Assembly (NCBI GenBank): GCA_051651625.1
Contig: JBOFSQ010000015.1
Span: forward strand, 1 to 64,000
DNA length: 64,000 bases
Source: JBOFSQ01 sp051651625
GTDB taxonomy: Bacteria > Planctomycetota > Planctomycetia > Pirellulales > Thermoguttaceae
Direction: 5' to 3'
The notes under the pieces are model-generated. The model was given only the letters and a program-made list of their open reading frames with translations. It made no database searches and was not told the DNA's origin. This document shows, one piece after another, positions 15,946 through 24,456 of the stretch; position 1 is the stretch's first letter; each line of letters begins with the position of its first letter. The position numbers and the translations under genes are program-made.

Positions 15946-18292
15946 GTGCCTTCTTCTCTGATGCCGTTAGGCGTTGAGCACATCGTGCCGCTTCGTAACC
16001 GTAAATCGACACCGACGTGCCTTCTTCTCTGATGCCGTTAGGCGTTGAGCACCCGGACGTAGCAATGCCGACGACTTTGCCGGTAGGTGCCTTCTTCTCT
16101 GATGCCGTTAGGCGTTGAGCACACAAAAACGCATCGGTCGGTGTCGGCGTCGCTGGATGTGCCTTCTTCTCTGATGCCGTTAGGCGTTGAGCACTCGTTA
16201 GCGAGTAACCCGACAGCGTTGTACGCTGTGTGCCTTCTTCTCTGATGCCGTTAGGCGTTGAGCACTCACGCGAATCTTTGTCACCATCGACACGACGCCA
16301 AAGGTGCCTTCTTCTCTGATGCCGTTAGGCGTTGAGCACCGGCTTCTCACGAGGCCGTTGTTAGCCAGTGTCCCGCGTGCCTTCTTCTCTGATGCCGTTA
16401 GGCGTTGAGCACTGTACAGTCGCCACACCGTTGCCGTCGTCTTGACCGTGCCTTCTTCTCTGATGCCGTTAGGCGTTGAGCACCCGTCGGGGAAAAACAC
16501 CGCCTTGTCGGTTGGGAGTGCCTTCTTCTCTGATGCCGTTAGGCGTTGAGCACCCGTGGTGCCTCGTTTCGAGTAGTGTCGTGGCGGTGTGCCTTCTTCT
16601 CTGATGCCGTTAGGCGTTGAGCACATTATTGCAAAGAAGTTTATGGTGGTATCGTAAAAACAGTGCCTTCTTCTCTGATGCCGTTAGGCGTTGAGCACAA
16701 CCGGTGAGCAGGTTGGTTGCCTTGAGGTTTACTGTGCCTTCTTCTCTGATGCCGTTAGGCGTTGAGCACCGTGTGCGGTAGGCGAAGCGTCGTGTGTCGA
16801 TACCGCCGTGCCTTCTTCTCTGATGCCGTTAGGCGTTGAGCACTCCACGATCAACTCGTGCGGGAGAACGTCTACTTGGCGGTGCCTTCTTCTCTGATGC
16901 CGTTAGGCGTTGAGCACTCGACCCATTCTCGGTATACTGGTACGGCGGATTGGTGCCTTCTTCTCTGATGCCGTTAGGCGTTGAGCACTAAGAATCCGCC
17001 GTGACCAAATTCTCCGCGAAACACAGTGCCTTCTTCTCTGATGCCGTTAGGCGTTGAGCACGCCAGTCGATAACTCCACACAAACGCAAAACTGCGGTGC
17101 CTTCTTCTCTGATGCCGTTAGGCGTTGAGCACTCAAGGACGGCAAGCGTTGTGTGTTCACGGTGGGAGTGTGCCTTCTTCTCTGATGCCGTTAGGCGTTG
17201 AGCACCTGAACTTTCTCAAACGCTACGATGTGTTTTACGCGTGCCTTCTTCTCTGATGCCGTTAGGCGTTGAGCACAAAGTACCGTTCAAACACGGCTGG
17301 GATTTAATGTGGTGCCTTCTTCTCTGATGCCGTTAGGCGTTGAGCACGTATAATACGCACGTTGTTGGTGATGTTTGCCAACAAGTGCCTTCTTCTCTGA
17401 TGCCGTTAGGCGTTGAGCACCACGGAATTCCACCGTATCTTCCATCCAAATAGTGTGCCTTCTTCTCTGATGCCGTTAGGCGTTGAGCACAGGCTTTGCA
17501 CGGGAATTCCTATGGCGGGAGCGATGTGCCTTCTTCTCTGATGCCGTTAGGCGTTGAGCACTCGAGAATCTGCACACCACAATCAGCAAGCACACGTGCC
17601 TTCTTCTCTGATGCCGTTAGGCGTTGAGCACTCGATTGTTTTGCGAGTTGTCATGGTCAAATCTCCTGTAGGTGTGCCTTCTTCTCTGATGCCGTTAGGC
17701 GTTGAGCACCGTTCGTACTCGCGCAGAACCGCGCGGTGGGCGTCGCCGTGCCTTCTTCTCTGATGCCGTTAGGCGTTGAGCACTCTGCGTTGATTGGAGG
17801 CGCGAAGTCGTCTACGGTGTGCCTTCTTCTCTGATGCCGTTAGGCGTTGAGCACTTTGCACCACGCGCCGTGATCGGCGTCGGGGAACGTGTGCCTTCTT
17901 CTCTGATGCCGTTAGGCGTTGAGCACGTGGATCGACCGGGCGGAATCGCCAACGGCGTATAGTGCCTTCTTCTCTGATGCCGTTAGGCGTTGAGCACATC
18001 TCGATTTGCAAACAGAGACAGTGTTGATTTAATTAGGGTGCCTTCTTCTCTGATGCCGTTAGGCGTTGAGCACACCGACAAAAAGTACCTTCGCAACGGC
18101 GTCGTGATGTGCCTTCTTCTCTGATGCCGTTAGGCGTTGAGCACTTTTTCAGCGGTAAAAAGAATACCCGCAACGGTCACGAGTGCCTTCTTCTCTGATG
18201 CCGTTAGGCGTTGAGCACTCGTCGAGTCCCCAGCGTGCTTTTTCCAGCGGCGTAGGGTGCCTTCTTCTCCGATGCCGTTAGGCGTTGAGCAC
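15946..18292 (+). CRISPR. CRISPR array, 33 repeats of 36 bp, 32 spacers
   Basis: Repeats begin GTGCCTTCTTCTCT and end GGCGTTGAGCAC, at 15946, 16017, 16087 and so on to 18257. Spacers are 34-42 bases, most of them 35-38. Repeats 1-32 appear identical; repeat 33 has T to C at position 14, marking the trailer end. Inside the repeat GATGCC-GTTA-GGCGTT can form the stem-loop Cas6 would recognise, leaving an 8-base 3' handle TTGAGCAC. Reverse-strand open frames across the array are artefacts of the repeat. Reading by eye found no spacer matching this window. Confidence 0.98.
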
Positions 18293-18372
18293 TCCGGAAC
18301 CTTGTCAATGAGAGCGGTGGCCTGGGTTTCGTCCATGAACAAGCATTTGGCGGGTTGGCGTTGCTTCATCAT
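18293..18372 (-). pseudogene. 5' fragment of a third operon gene cut by the CRISPR array
   Basis: An ATG at 18372 overlaps the accA stop as ATGA, exactly as accA itself overlaps the kinase stop. It opens 27 codons (MMKQRQPAKCLFMDETQATA, then LIDKVPE) that run into the last CRISPR repeat. The frame then continues only through repeat and spacer. The arrangement suggests that the array's trailer end has replaced the rest of a gene co-transcribed with accA. The lost gene is not recognised. Alternatively these 76 bases are a decayed spacer and the overlap is chance. Confidence 0.4.
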
Positions 18373-19325
18373 TCTTCTACAAATACGCCCAGCGCACGGA
18401 AACGCTTGTAACGGTTTTCGGTCAGCTCGCCTGCGGAGATTTTGCTGAGCCGCTGTACTTCGCCTCGGAGATACGTCTTCAGACGTGAGGCCATAAGATG
18501 TGGATCGCGGTGGGCACCACCAAGCGGTTCCTCGATAACTGTTTCAATAACACCAAGCTGGAGCAAGTCACGCGCACGCATCTTGAGTGCAGCGGCGGCT
18601 TTGTCTTTGTGTTCGTGTCCCTTCCAAAGAATGCCGGCGCAACCCTCTGGACTAATCACAGAATAATATGAGTGTTCAAGCATCGCAACACTGTCACCGA
18701 CTCCGATACCAAGCGCGCCGCCACTCCCACCTTCGCCAATCACAACACAAACAATCGGCGTCGGCAAGATCGACATCTCAAACATCGCCTCGGCAATCAC
18801 CTGCGCCTGACCCCTCTCCTCAGCTTCAACACCGGGAAACGCCCCCGGTGTGTCGATGAAGCAGACTATCGGCAACGAAAACTTCGCCGCAAGTTTCATC
18901 TTCGCTATCGCCTTGCGATAACCTTCAGGATGCGCACAACCAAAGTGACACGCCTGCCGCTCCTTAATGTTGCGTCCCTTCTGGTGACCGACAACCATCA
19001 CCTTCGACTCGTCGAACTTCGCCCAGCCAGTCCGAATGGCTGGGTCGTCTCCGAAGAACTTGTCACCGTGAAGCTCGACGAACTCGTCGAAAATCAGATC
19101 GATGTAGTCAACTGTCTGCGGACGTTCGGGGTGACGTGCCACCTCGACAGTCTCCCACGGACTGAGCGACGAGTAAATCTGTCGTTGCAAATCAAGAAGA
19201 GCTTTACGGAGTAGCCGAATCTCATCCCGATTTTCGGGCGTCGATGCACCGTGTCGAAGCGTTTCAATACGCGACTCAAGTTCGAAGATGGGTGACTCAA
19301 AAGCAAGCTGTGTAAATGAACTCAT
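18369..19325 (-). CDS. accA: Acetyl-CoA carboxylase carboxyltransferase subunit alpha
   Basis: 318 residues, full family length. Signature segments include FDEFVELHGDKFFGDDPAI, VVGHQKGRN, NFGMAHPEGYRKA-like CHFGCAHPEGYRKA, CFIDTPGAFPGVEAEERGQ, and GEGGSGGALGIGVGD. AccA with AccD transfers carboxyl from biotin to acetyl-CoA, making malonyl-CoA for fatty acid synthesis in the cytoplasm. It is translationally coupled to the kinase gene upstream through an ATGA overlap. Confidence 0.96.
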   Translation of the reverse strand: MSSFTQLAFESPIFELESRIETLRHGASTPENRDEIRLLRKALLDLQRQIYSSLSPWETVEVARHPERPQTVDYIDLIFDEFVELHGDKFFGDDPAIRTGWAKFDESKVMVVGHQKGRNIKERQACHFGCAHPEGYRKAIAKMKLAAKFSLPIVCFIDTPGAFPGVEAEERGQAQVIAEAMFEMSILPTPIVCVVIGEGGSGGALGIGVGDSVAMLEHSYYSVISPEGCAGILWKGHEHKDKAAAALKMRARDLLQLGVIETVIEEPLGGAHRDPHLMASRLKTYLRGEVQRLSKISAGELTENRYKRFRALGVFVEE

Positions 19326-20185
19326 ACAATATCTTCAGCAGTCGGTTGTTTACGAAAGATGGGAGTCGTCTTCAGTGCCGCCGCCACGTCGCGTGCGGAC
19401 GATGGACGTTCGTCACGACGTTTGGCCATAAGCCCCTGAATGAGACGACTGAATTCTGGAGTCAAGTTACGATTGCGAAGCAAGGCTGGCGGTGGCGGCG
19501 CGCTTATGTGTTTTTGAAGTAGCTCCGTCATCGAATTGGCCGCAAACGGCGGACGACCCGTTGCAAGTTCAAAAAACGTACAGCCTAAGCTGTAGATGTC
19601 AACGCTTGGCGATGGAGCCTCGCCGCGTATCTGTTCGGGAGCGAGATAACTCGCCGTCCCTTGCGGCTTCGTTCTGACGTGAAACATTTTCGCAATGCCA
19701 GACTTAGTCTTTCGAGACATCCCGAAGTCGATCAGTTTGAGGGTCGATGCGTCGTCGAAAAGAAAGTTGTCTGGCTTTACATCGCGGTGAACCCAACCGC
19801 GCGAGTGGAGATAATCGAGCGACATCGCCATATCTTGCATGAGCGTTGAGAGACGTTCAGCATACGTCGTGTAGCCGCGATTGAGCAAGATTTTGAGGTT
19901 AGGCGCGGCAAACCACTCCATCACGAGATAATGTAAACCGCTACGGTCCCGCTCGAATTGCAAAATCTTTATGACGTTTGGATGATTGAAACTGTGCGCG
20001 GTGTTGTATTCCCAGCGAAGAGCACCGATTTGGTTGCTATCTTTTTCGAACTGCGGGAGCAACACCTTAACGCCATAGTGTACGCGCGTCGTGTCGTCAA
20101 CCGCTTCCCAAAAGCGGCTGTACTGCCCGACACTCACGGAGTTTAGAAGCCGATAACCACCAATTCTTTCGATAACACCACTCAT
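19322..20185 (-). CDS. Serine/threonine protein kinase
   Basis: 287 residues, essentially a lone kinase domain. Visible landmarks: Lys40 (HYGVKVLL), Glu59 (RWEYNT), catalytic HRDVKPDN at 133-140, DFG at 153-155, and APEQIRGE with PSVDIYSLGCTFFEL. The glycine loop is reduced (SVSVGQYSRF keeps only one Gly of GxGxxG). No membrane segment or sensor domain follows, so it is probably cytoplasmic. It is the first gene of an operon with accA, a hint that it may control fatty acid synthesis; that link is inference. Such Hanks-type kinases are abundant in planctomycetes. Confidence 0.93.
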   Translation of the reverse strand: MSGVIERIGGYRLLNSVSVGQYSRFWEAVDDTTRVHYGVKVLLPQFEKDSNQIGALRWEYNTAHSFNHPNVIKILQFERDRSGLHYLVMEWFAAPNLKILLNRGYTTYAERLSTLMQDMAMSLDYLHSRGWVHRDVKPDNFLFDDASTLKLIDFGMSRKTKSGIAKMFHVRTKPQGTASYLAPEQIRGEAPSPSVDIYSLGCTFFELATGRPPFAANSMTELLQKHISAPPPPALLRNRNLTPEFSRLIQGLMAKRRDERPSSARDVAAALKTTPIFRKQPTAEDIV

Positions 20186-20776
20186 GGTCGCGGATTATAG
20201 CCGCTACACGCCGTCTGCCAAGACGTGTTTTGAGAGACCGTGTAGGGAACGTCCAATCCGACGTTTGCAACGCAATCAGAACACGAAGCGTAAGCGAGTG
20301 CCCGAATCCAGAATCAGAGCGGGAAGCGTAAGCGAGTGATGAACCACCATTCGGCGCAGAGTTTCGTCATTCCCGCGACGGAAGCGGGAATCTAAAGAAC
20401 ACGCTTTGAGCAGACGCGCTACATTGATAACCTTTGTTGCTGGTTGACAATAACTCTCTGTATTTCAGTGGGATTCGCAACATAGCACTTATACTGCACA
20501 CCTACAGCATACACAATTATTGCCGTACTGGTTGTGTCCACTATCGTCTTGTCTTATGTGAGCTGAAAACAGTGTAGGTCAAAATTAAGAGCAAAGGATT
20601 TTCCGCAACCGACTCCAGATTCTGTGGCACTCGCTTACGCTTCGTGTTCTTATTCGGACGCTTCTCGCTCTGATTCTGGCTGCCGCGGCACAACGCCTTG
20701 ACGCATCGCCGAATTGCGGTCTAATTGCGGCATCAATTTTCGTTTGAAGAAACCTCAACACAGGCTTGAACATATT
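20186..20776. repeat. Non-coding gap with inverted repeats
   Basis: No gene is seen in 591 bases. CACGAAGCGTAAGCGAGTG at about 20281-20299 is matched in inverted orientation at about 20628-20646. Near each arm is a related fragment (CAGAATCAGAGCG and CGCTCTGATTCTGG). Inside lies the palindrome ATTCCCGC-GACGGAA-GCGGGAAT at 20369-20391, which is the exact reverse complement of 53877-53899. The ends and internal palindromes suggest a small non-autonomous mobile element. Confidence 0.6.
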
Positions 20777-21775
20777 ATGGTCACTGACTGGTCACGTTTT
20801 GTAGAAATTGTTCGCACGGCCCGCCGTGTTGTTCTCACCGCGCACGTCCGCCCCGACGGTGATTGCATCGGCAGCGAAATCGCAATGGCACTCATTCTTG
20901 AGTCGCTTGGCAAAGAGGTTCGCATCGTCAATCCGCAGCGAACACCGCCCACACTTGCACCGCTCGATGAGACTGGTCGCATCCGAGCCGTCGGCGATCT
21001 GACCAACGATGAGAATACTTGGCTCGATGCAGCCGACTTGCTTATCGTTCTCGACACTCGTTCTTGGCAACAGCTCGATGCGATGCGGCCTGTCATCGAA
21101 CGAGTGAAGGCGACGAAAGTCGTTATCGACCATCACGAGTTTGGCGACGCGATAGCCGATGCGGAATTCATTGATACGTCGGCGGAGGCGACTGGACGAA
21201 TCGTCTTTGAGGCGTCGCAGGCACTCGGCGTCACGCTGACACGTCCAATGGCCGAAGCGATTATGGCCGCGCTAACGACCGACACCGGCTGGTTTCGTTT
21301 CTCGTCCGTGAACGCTGGAACGTTTACAACCGCCGCCGCACTCGTCGCCGCTGGTGCCCGCGTTGACCACCTCTACCGGATTCTCAACGAGCAAGAGTCG
21401 ATTGGGCGAATGCGTCTCATTGGCCGGACGCTCTCAAAGATCGAGTCACATTTAGACGGACGCCTCATGGTCGTCTGTGTAACGCGCGACGACATCGCCG
21501 CCGCCGGCGCGCTCGCATCAGATACCGAAGACATTGTAAACATGACGCTTCAAATTCGCGGCAGCAATTTGGCCATCATGATTTCTGAACTTGCAGACGG
21601 AAAACACAAAGTAAGTTTTCGCAGCCGCTGCGGCGTCGATTGCAGTGTCTTGGCGAAACAGTTCGGCGGCGGCGGACACCGCAGCGCAGCAGGCGCGACG
21701 ATCACTATGTCGCTTGAAGAAACGAAGGCCACCGTCATTCGCGCCATCACAGATGCAGTCAACGCGGCAGCGTAG
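20777..21775 (+). CDS. nrnA: NanoRNase/pAp phosphatase, DHH-DHHA1 family
   Basis: 332 residues from ATG 20777; the frame extends upstream but without a ribosome site. The DHH domain shows HVRPDGDCIGSE, LIVLDTRSW, and VVIDHHEFGD. The DHHA1 domain ends with KQFGGGGHRSAAGATI. Family members degrade 2-5 nt RNAs and dephosphorylate 3'-phosphoadenosine 5'-phosphate, using manganese. All motifs are intact and the length is typical. Confidence 0.9.
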   Translation: MVTDWSRFVEIVRTARRVVLTAHVRPDGDCIGSEIAMALILESLGKEVRIVNPQRTPPTLAPLDETGRIRAVGDLTNDENTWLDAADLLIVLDTRSWQQLDAMRPVIERVKATKVVIDHHEFGDAIADAEFIDTSAEATGRIVFEASQALGVTLTRPMAEAIMAALTTDTGWFRFSSVNAGTFTTAAALVAAGARVDHLYRILNEQESIGRMRLIGRTLSKIESHLDGRLMVVCVTRDDIAAAGALASDTEDIVNMTLQIRGSNLAIMISELADGKHKVSFRSRCGVDCSVLAKQFGGGGHRSAAGATITMSLEETKATVIRAITDAVNAAA

Positions 21776-21780
21776 ACACA

Positions 21781-21987
21781 TCACGGCGGATCGTATCCGC
21801 CGCGGCTCCACGGGTTGCAACGCAGAATCCGCCAAACGCCTTTCAAAACGCCGCGAACAACTCCGTACTTCTCAATCGCTTCAATCGTGTAGTGGCTACA
21901 CGTCGGTTCGTACTTGCAGACGTTCGGCAAGAACGGACTGATGCACCACTGATACACTCTGACGAAAAAAATTGCAAGCCAGCGCAC
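21781..21987 (-). CDS. yidD: Membrane protein insertion efficiency factor YidD
   Basis: 68 residues with the family pattern: VRVYQWCISPFLPNVCKYEPTC, SHYTIEAIEKYG, GVWRILRCNPWSRGGYDP. YidD is a small amphipathic inner-membrane protein that assists YidC in inserting membrane proteins. Here it stands alone, convergent with nrnA and overlapping a possible upstream start of the next gene. Confidence 0.95.
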   Translation of the reverse strand: MRWLAIFFVRVYQWCISPFLPNVCKYEPTCSHYTIEAIEKYGVVRGVLKGVWRILRCNPWSRGGYDPP

Positions 21988-22046
21988 TAGACCCTCTCTG
22001 GTTTGAAACCAAAACTGACGGGTCGATTATACAAGATTCGGCTGCT

Positions 22047-24347
22047 GTGTCACTAACGTTCTATCCGATTGGCGGTAGTCCGCTTCTTGTCTTCTTAATT
22101 GTCGCGGCGATGACGGTGCTCATCGTGGCGCGTCCGCCGCGTGGTGGGCGTCTCACTCCTGCCGCCGCGAGAAATCTCGCTCTGCTGCGCGGTCTCACGC
22201 TTCTCGTGTTGGCATTTTGTCTCGTTCGTCCGACGCTCGTTTCGACGCAGCGAGAGCGACTCGCTTCGACTGTTCACATCTTGGTCGATACGTCCGAGAG
22301 CATGACCATCGGAGACGAAATCGCTGGCACAACGCGATTCGCACTCGCCACAAAAACACTGGCAGACGCCGCGTCAGCAGTCGCAAATCTCGCGAGCAAA
22401 ACCGAACTAATCGCATTCACTTTCGACGCGACTCCCCTCCCCTGCCCCGTTCAAGATGGCCAACTCGCGCTCCCCGTTGTACCGAAAGGAACTGCAACCG
22501 CTATCGGTCCCGTGCTCGATGAACTACGTCACACTTCATCAGGAAAACGGTTACTAGGTACGCTTCTTCTCACCGATGGCAACCAAAAATCTCGGCCACC
22601 GCACGACTTGCTACCGTCTGTAGCGGCGAGCCGTTATCGCGCCGACGAAACGCCGATCTACACAATCTGCTTCGGTCAACCAACAGGGAGCACGTCCACT
22701 CAAGACGTTGCACTCGAAGATGTACGCACGAACGAAACAGTCTTCCTCACAAACGAAATGGTTGTGACCGGTTCGGTACGTTTGTCAGGTTTTGTCGGCA
22801 AACCGATTGAGATTACGCTGTCACTCGAATCGCCAGACGGAAAATTGCAAACGGTCGATACGACGACGGTCGAGTCGCACGGCGAAGGACAGATGCTTCC
22901 GTTCAAGTTATCAACGATCCCCAAAGAAGTTGGTGTTTGGAAGTATGTCGTCACCGCCGCTGAACAGCCGAAGGAACTGATTCTCACCAACAACACGCAG
23001 GCCGGTTTTGTTCGCGTTGTTGAAGGTGGACTTACGGTGCTGGCGATTCAGGGACGCCGACGCTTCGAGCAGAAGTGGATTCGTCAGGCCCTCGATGCGT
23101 CGGCTGACATTCGCGTTGAGACGTGGTATCTGCCGGTCGATGAGGCGTTTGCGTCGAGCGAACAGCGTCGTCCTTTGGATCGTTTGGCGTCGGCGACTTC
23201 GGCGCGAAGTTCGGAAGCGGCGTACTTCACACCGAAGAAGTTTTCGGTGTACATTCTCGACAACGTTGATGCTGCGGCATTTCATCCTGAAGAGTTGGAA
23301 GCACTTGCGGAGGCGGTTCGTGGTGGCGCGGGGCTTCTCATGCTTGGCGGAGTGCATGCGTTTGGTGCTGGTGGTTACGCCGAAACTCCGCTGGCAGAAG
23401 TGATGCCGGTTGTTCTCAACGGACTCGACCGACAACAAGACGACGCGAAGTTCCGTGCCGACGTTCACTGGCAAGGCGACATTTCTGTTGAGCCGACCGA
23501 CATCGGACTTACGCATCCGGTGATGCGGCTGTCGGGATTGCGTGACGAAAACGTCGCACTTTGGAAGTCGCTCCCGCCGCTTGATGGTGCGAACAAACTT
23601 GGGAGCGTCAAGATGGGGGCACTCACGCTTGCGGACGGAAATGGCCAACCGATTCTCGTTTCACAACTCTTTGGTGATGGACGAGTCGTTGCATTCGGCG
23701 GCGACTCGACGTGGCGGTGGGCGATGGGTGGTCACGCCGACTTACAAAAACGATTTTGGCGGCAAATGATTCTTTGGCTCGCACACATGGACGACATCGC
23801 CGCTGGCGAGTGCCGCATTTTGACAGATTCGCTGCGTATCGCCCCCGACGAAGAGTTGCCGTTTCGCATCGTCGCAAAGGATGGTTTTGGTGCGACGGTT
23901 GTTGCACCGAAAGTGACTGTCGCATGTCGTCATCCAGACGGAACAACAACGTCGCTCGAAACGTCTCCAGTTGGCGACGAAGTTTGCGGCACCGTTCGCG
24001 GTATGCATGCTGCTGGCGACTACGTTATCGAAGCAGATGTTACGCTCCCCGACGCAACGATCAAAAAAGCGACGGGGCGATTTCTTGTTGTCGCGCAAAA
24101 TACAGAGCTTGAATATCCTGTTGCCAATCCGAAACTGCTTGAACGGATCGCCACGGAAACGGGCGGCCAAAGTGTGCTGCCAGAAGAGCTTCCCGCCCTG
24201 CTCCACCGTTTGGAGCAAGAGGCCGATGCCTACGTCGAACTCCGCCAACAAAAATGGTCACTCTACGACACGTTCCCCGTTCTGATTCTCTTCGTCTTAC
24301 TCGTGGCGACTGAATGGATCGTGCGGCGATGGTACGGCGTGATGTGA
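22047..24347 (+). CDS. Large membrane protein with VWA-like and GATase-like domains
   Basis: 766 residues if started at GTG 22047 (VSLTFYPIGG); a TTG at 21972 would add 25 residues but overlaps yidD. Two membrane helices lie near the N-terminus (LVFLIVAAMTVLIVA and LRGLTLLVLAFCLV) and one at the C-terminus (FPVLILFVLLVATEWIVRRW). After the second helix comes a von Willebrand A-like domain with HILVDTSESM and TLLLTDGNQ. The middle has a glutamine amidotransferase-like fold (AVRGGAGLLMLGGVHAFGAGGY). This architecture is common in planctomycetes, often beside MoxR/BatA-type genes. Function unknown. Confidence 0.8.
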   Translation: MSLTFYPIGGSPLLVFLIVAAMTVLIVARPPRGGRLTPAAARNLALLRGLTLLVLAFCLVRPTLVSTQRERLASTVHILVDTSESMTIGDEIAGTTRFALATKTLADAASAVANLASKTELIAFTFDATPLPCPVQDGQLALPVVPKGTATAIGPVLDELRHTSSGKRLLGTLLLTDGNQKSRPPHDLLPSVAASRYRADETPIYTICFGQPTGSTSTQDVALEDVRTNETVFLTNEMVVTGSVRLSGFVGKPIEITLSLESPDGKLQTVDTTTVESHGEGQMLPFKLSTIPKEVGVWKYVVTAAEQPKELILTNNTQAGFVRVVEGGLTVLAIQGRRRFEQKWIRQALDASADIRVETWYLPVDEAFASSEQRRPLDRLASATSARSSEAAYFTPKKFSVYILDNVDAAAFHPEELEALAEAVRGGAGLLMLGGVHAFGAGGYAETPLAEVMPVVLNGLDRQQDDAKFRADVHWQGDISVEPTDIGLTHPVMRLSGLRDENVALWKSLPPLDGANKLGSVKMGALTLADGNGQPILVSQLFGDGRVVAFGGDSTWRWAMGGHADLQKRFWRQMILWLAHMDDIAAGECRILTDSLRIAPDEELPFRIVAKDGFGATVVAPKVTVACRHPDGTTTSLETSPVGDEVCGTVRGMHAAGDYVIEADVTLPDATIKKATGRFLVVAQNTELEYPVANPKLLERIATETGGQSVLPEELPALLHRLEQEADAYVELRQQKWSLYDTFPVLILFVLLVATEWIVRRWYGVM

Positions 24348-24355
24348 GAAGTTCA

Positions 24356-24424
24356 GGTTCGGCATAGCCGAACCCTCCAGTTGTCATGCGCCGCAGGCGT
24401 TTGGAGAGTTCGGCTATGCCGGAC
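24356..24424. repeat. REP-like palindrome, copy 1
   Basis: GGTTCGGCATAGCCGAACC and a following CTCCA are mirrored by TGGAGAGTTCGGCTATGCCG across a core containing CGCCGCAGGCG. It lies between convergent genes, so it may also act as a terminator. A second copy is at 44052-44120. Confidence 0.8.
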
Positions 24425-24456
24425 TGCTGGGCCGCTATCGTTTTGGCACGGAAAAC

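Noticed and set aside
15946..18292. Spacers targeting the prophage at 1-7030
   Set aside because: Comparison by eye found no match; a proper alignment search was not possible here.
15878..18372. Proteins with repeated CSTPNGIREEGT or AQRLTASEKKA
   Set aside because: Translations of CRISPR repeats in reverse frames, not genes.
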